From an uncultured Acidimicrobiaceae bacterium (GTDB lineage Bacteria > Actinomycetota > Acidimicrobiia > Acidimicrobiales > Ilumatobacteraceae), in the NCBI GenBank assembly GCA_903934195.1, contig CAIZMV010000014.1, positions 1 through 15,572 of the forward strand: a stretch of DNA of 15,572 nucleotides. The letters are read 5' to 3'. The first letter of the stretch is position 1; the number at the start of each line of letters is the position of its first letter. The position numbers and the translations under genes are program-made. The notes beneath the pieces were generated by a model that saw only the letters and a program-made list of their open reading frames with translations, did no database searches and was not told the DNA's origin. This document shows, one piece after another, positions 14,787-15,572 of the stretch.

Positions 14787-14821
14787 CTTTACTACTAGTA
14801 AAGACCCGAGTGAGCGGTCAA
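14787..14821 (-). promoter_or_regulatory. Surface-protein promoter region with 17-bp perfect palindrome
   Basis: CTTTACTACTAGTAAAG at 14787-14803 is a perfect palindrome around a central C. For the minus-strand surface-protein gene, TTGACC (14816-14821) is a plausible -35 box, and TAGTAG, 18 nt away at 14792-14797 inside the palindrome, a plausible -10 box. It lies in the 161-bp divergent gap to TetR-2, so binding by TetR-2 (or TetR-1) is the obvious inference. Confidence 0.55.
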
Positions 14822-14837
14822 GTCAGTGAATGTGTCG

Positions 14838-14883
14838 CAGCCAGGAGGCTGTGTTGAAGGGGGCTTCGGAGAAATGGGCGTGA
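14838..14883 (+). promoter_or_regulatory. TetR-2 leader: AGGAGG inside a hairpin with a short upstream ORF
   Basis: CAGCC AGGA GGCTG (14838-14851) can fold with the near-consensus Shine-Dalgarno AGGAGG (14843-14848) partly in the loop. Downstream, GTG 14851 or TTG 14854 opens a frame of about ten codons that ends at TGA 14881-14883. That is in the same frame as TetR-2, 18 bp before its start. It could be a leader peptide, or the remains of an older, longer TetR-2 N-terminus. Confidence 0.3.
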
Positions 14884-14891
14884 CTTCGGAT

Positions 14892-14896
14892 GAGGA
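14892..14896 (+). promoter_or_regulatory. Ribosome binding site deciding the TetR-2 start
   Basis: GAGGA lies 5 nt before ATG 14902 and 11 nt before ATG 14908. It overlaps the alternative ATG at 14890, arguing against that one. Confidence 0.5.
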
Positions 14897-14901
14897 AAAC
14901 C

Positions 14902-15411
14902 ATGACCATGCCCGCCGACCTCAGCACACGAGATCGTCTCATTCAGGCTGCGATTTCCATTATCGAGACTGAGGGAGAGGCTGGAGTTCGTGTTGATCAA
15001 GTGGCGGCGTTGGCCGGCTTTACGAAGCCCGTGCTCTACGCTCACTTCGCTGACAAAGATGTGGTGATTGTGCATGCACCGTCTCTGCGCTATCGCCGAT
15101 CCTTAGAGTCCGCCAGCCAAGGTGTGATTGCCGCTATCAGCAATGTGAAATTGAAGGACGAGTTCGACGCGCGACTTGAGGAAGCAATCGCAAGTTTTGC
15201 TGATCCCGAGTCTCGTCATCAGCGCGGAGTCCGTAGCGAGGTGATGGGTTCGTCTGTGTCGCGCCCCGATCTACGCGATGCGGTCGTGCTTGCAAACCGT
15301 GTTTACATTTCTGGCCTTGCTGCAGAGGTTGATATCGAAGATCGCGAATCAAGCGAATGGGTGAACATCACGATGTTTTCCGTACGTCAACTACTCGGAT
15401 TAAGTGCATGA
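14902..15411 (+). CDS. TetR/AcrR family regulator, shortened paralog (TetR-2)
   Basis: The 169-residue protein has a complete TetR_N domain with the helix-turn-helix VDQVAALAGFTKPVLYAHFADKDVVI, almost identical to TetR-1 in the turn and recognition helix. Its C-terminal half is short. After the shared ANRV segment TetR-1 has 70 more residues and TetR-2 only 35. The missing part matches the TetR-1 helices around QWLSLDVDAEDLSIWWTGLV, and the final helices align again (VDIEDRESSEWVNITMF against VEIDPAGLDAEAWDYITIE). This looks like an in-frame deletion in the ligand-binding domain. ATG 14902 is chosen for GAGGA at 14892-14896 (5-nt spacing). ATG 14908 would align better with the TetR-1 start; ATG 14890 is less likely. 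It is divergent from the surface-protein gene and faces the tmRNA gene. Confidence 0.85.
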   Translation: MTMPADLSTRDRLIQAAISIIETEGEAGVRVDQVAALAGFTKPVLYAHFADKDVVIVHAPSLRYRRSLESASQGVIAAISNVKLKDEFDARLEEAIASFADPESRHQRGVRSEVMGSSVSRPDLRDAVVLANRVYISGLAAEVDIEDRESSEWVNITMFSVRQLLGLSA

Positions 15412-15431
15412 CCGCATAACGCGCGCATGTC

Positions 15432-15453
15432 AATGGTGGAGCTGGGGGGAATC
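15432..15453 (-). repeat. Direct repeat at the tmRNA 3' end (candidate proximal att site)
   Basis: These 22 bp cover the last 20 nt of tmRNA, including CCA, plus two flanking bases. They are repeated exactly at 12101-12122 in the same orientation. Here the tmRNA T-arm is intact, as expected when an element restores its target gene. Confidence 0.65.
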
Positions 15454-15572
15454 GAACCCCCGTCCATCAGGCGCTATTCGCCAGTGATACGACCATCCCC
15501 GTTGTAATGCTGACGCAACATCATCGACGGGTCGATTGCTTTCTTACGAAAACCGCGTGTCGTCTTTCCGGC
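15434..15572 (-). ncRNA. ssrA: Transfer-messenger RNA, 3' part (5' end outside window)
   Basis: Read on the minus strand, the end is a T-arm GGGGG TTCGATT CCCCC followed by CAGCTCCACCA, the standard alanyl-type acceptor end of bacterial tmRNA with encoded CCA at 15434-15436. Before it, GGCG AATAG CGCC (15468-15480) forms a hairpin suited to the last pseudoknot region. tmRNA with SmpB frees stalled ribosomes and tags the nascent peptide. The usual tmRNA length is 350-400 nt, so the tag-coding part lies beyond the window edge. TetR-2 ends 22 bp downstream on the opposite strand. A plain tRNA is excluded because no tRNA anticodon or D-arm precedes the T-arm. Confidence 0.85.

Overview
The window most resembles a chromosome segment of an aquatic Acidimicrobiia-type actinobacterium (Ilumatobacter/acIV-like). 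This is inferred from the moderate GC content, the Thr-rich 'TTTTTVAP' linkers in secreted proteins, the mix of acyl-CoA ligase, LLM flavin oxidoreductase and hotdog genes, and several starts that look leaderless (a TANNNT box 6-8 nt before ATG/GTG). The species cannot be fixed from the sequence alone.

Layout. At 2-1654 (+) is the 3' part of a large secreted, repeat-rich surface protein. At 1658-2497 (-) an amidohydrolase-2 metal hydrolase is divergent from a hotdog/MaoC-like protein (2538-3461, +). Three minus-strand genes follow, in transcription order: a Cys-rich metal-binding protein (7295-6645), a membrane fatty-acid desaturase (6569-5508) with a 20-bp palindrome over its promoter, and a Kup potassium transporter (5440-3458). 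A class I acyl-CoA ligase (7359-9071, +) is divergent from the Cys-rich gene and tail-to-tail with a two-gene minus-strand unit (10553-9058): a small protein with a lipocalin-like GxW motif, then a luciferase-like flavin oxidoreductase. An ACT-domain malic enzyme (10664-12070, +) follows.

The right end is the most interesting part. A partial tmRNA gene (ssrA, minus strand) occupies 15434-15572, with its 3' CCA end at 15434. A perfect 22-bp direct copy of that 3' end sits at 12101-12122, just past malic enzyme. Between the copies lie two paralogous TetR regulators (12475-13083 and 14902-15411) flanking a secreted protein with an LPATG sortase signal (14740-13103). Palindromic operator candidates lie at the TetR-1 promoter and in the intergenic region between the surface-protein gene and TetR-2. 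This looks like a small island integrated at the tmRNA 3' end, although no integrase is visible. TetR-2 appears to have lost about 30-35 residues of its ligand-binding half.

How the genes may fit together: acyl-CoA ligase, desaturase, hotdog protein and possibly the LLM oxidoreductase point to lipid metabolism; malic enzyme can supply pyruvate and reducing power; Kup serves potassium uptake. The island looks like a self-regulated cell-surface module. Apart from translated-sequence motifs, all regulatory links are inference.
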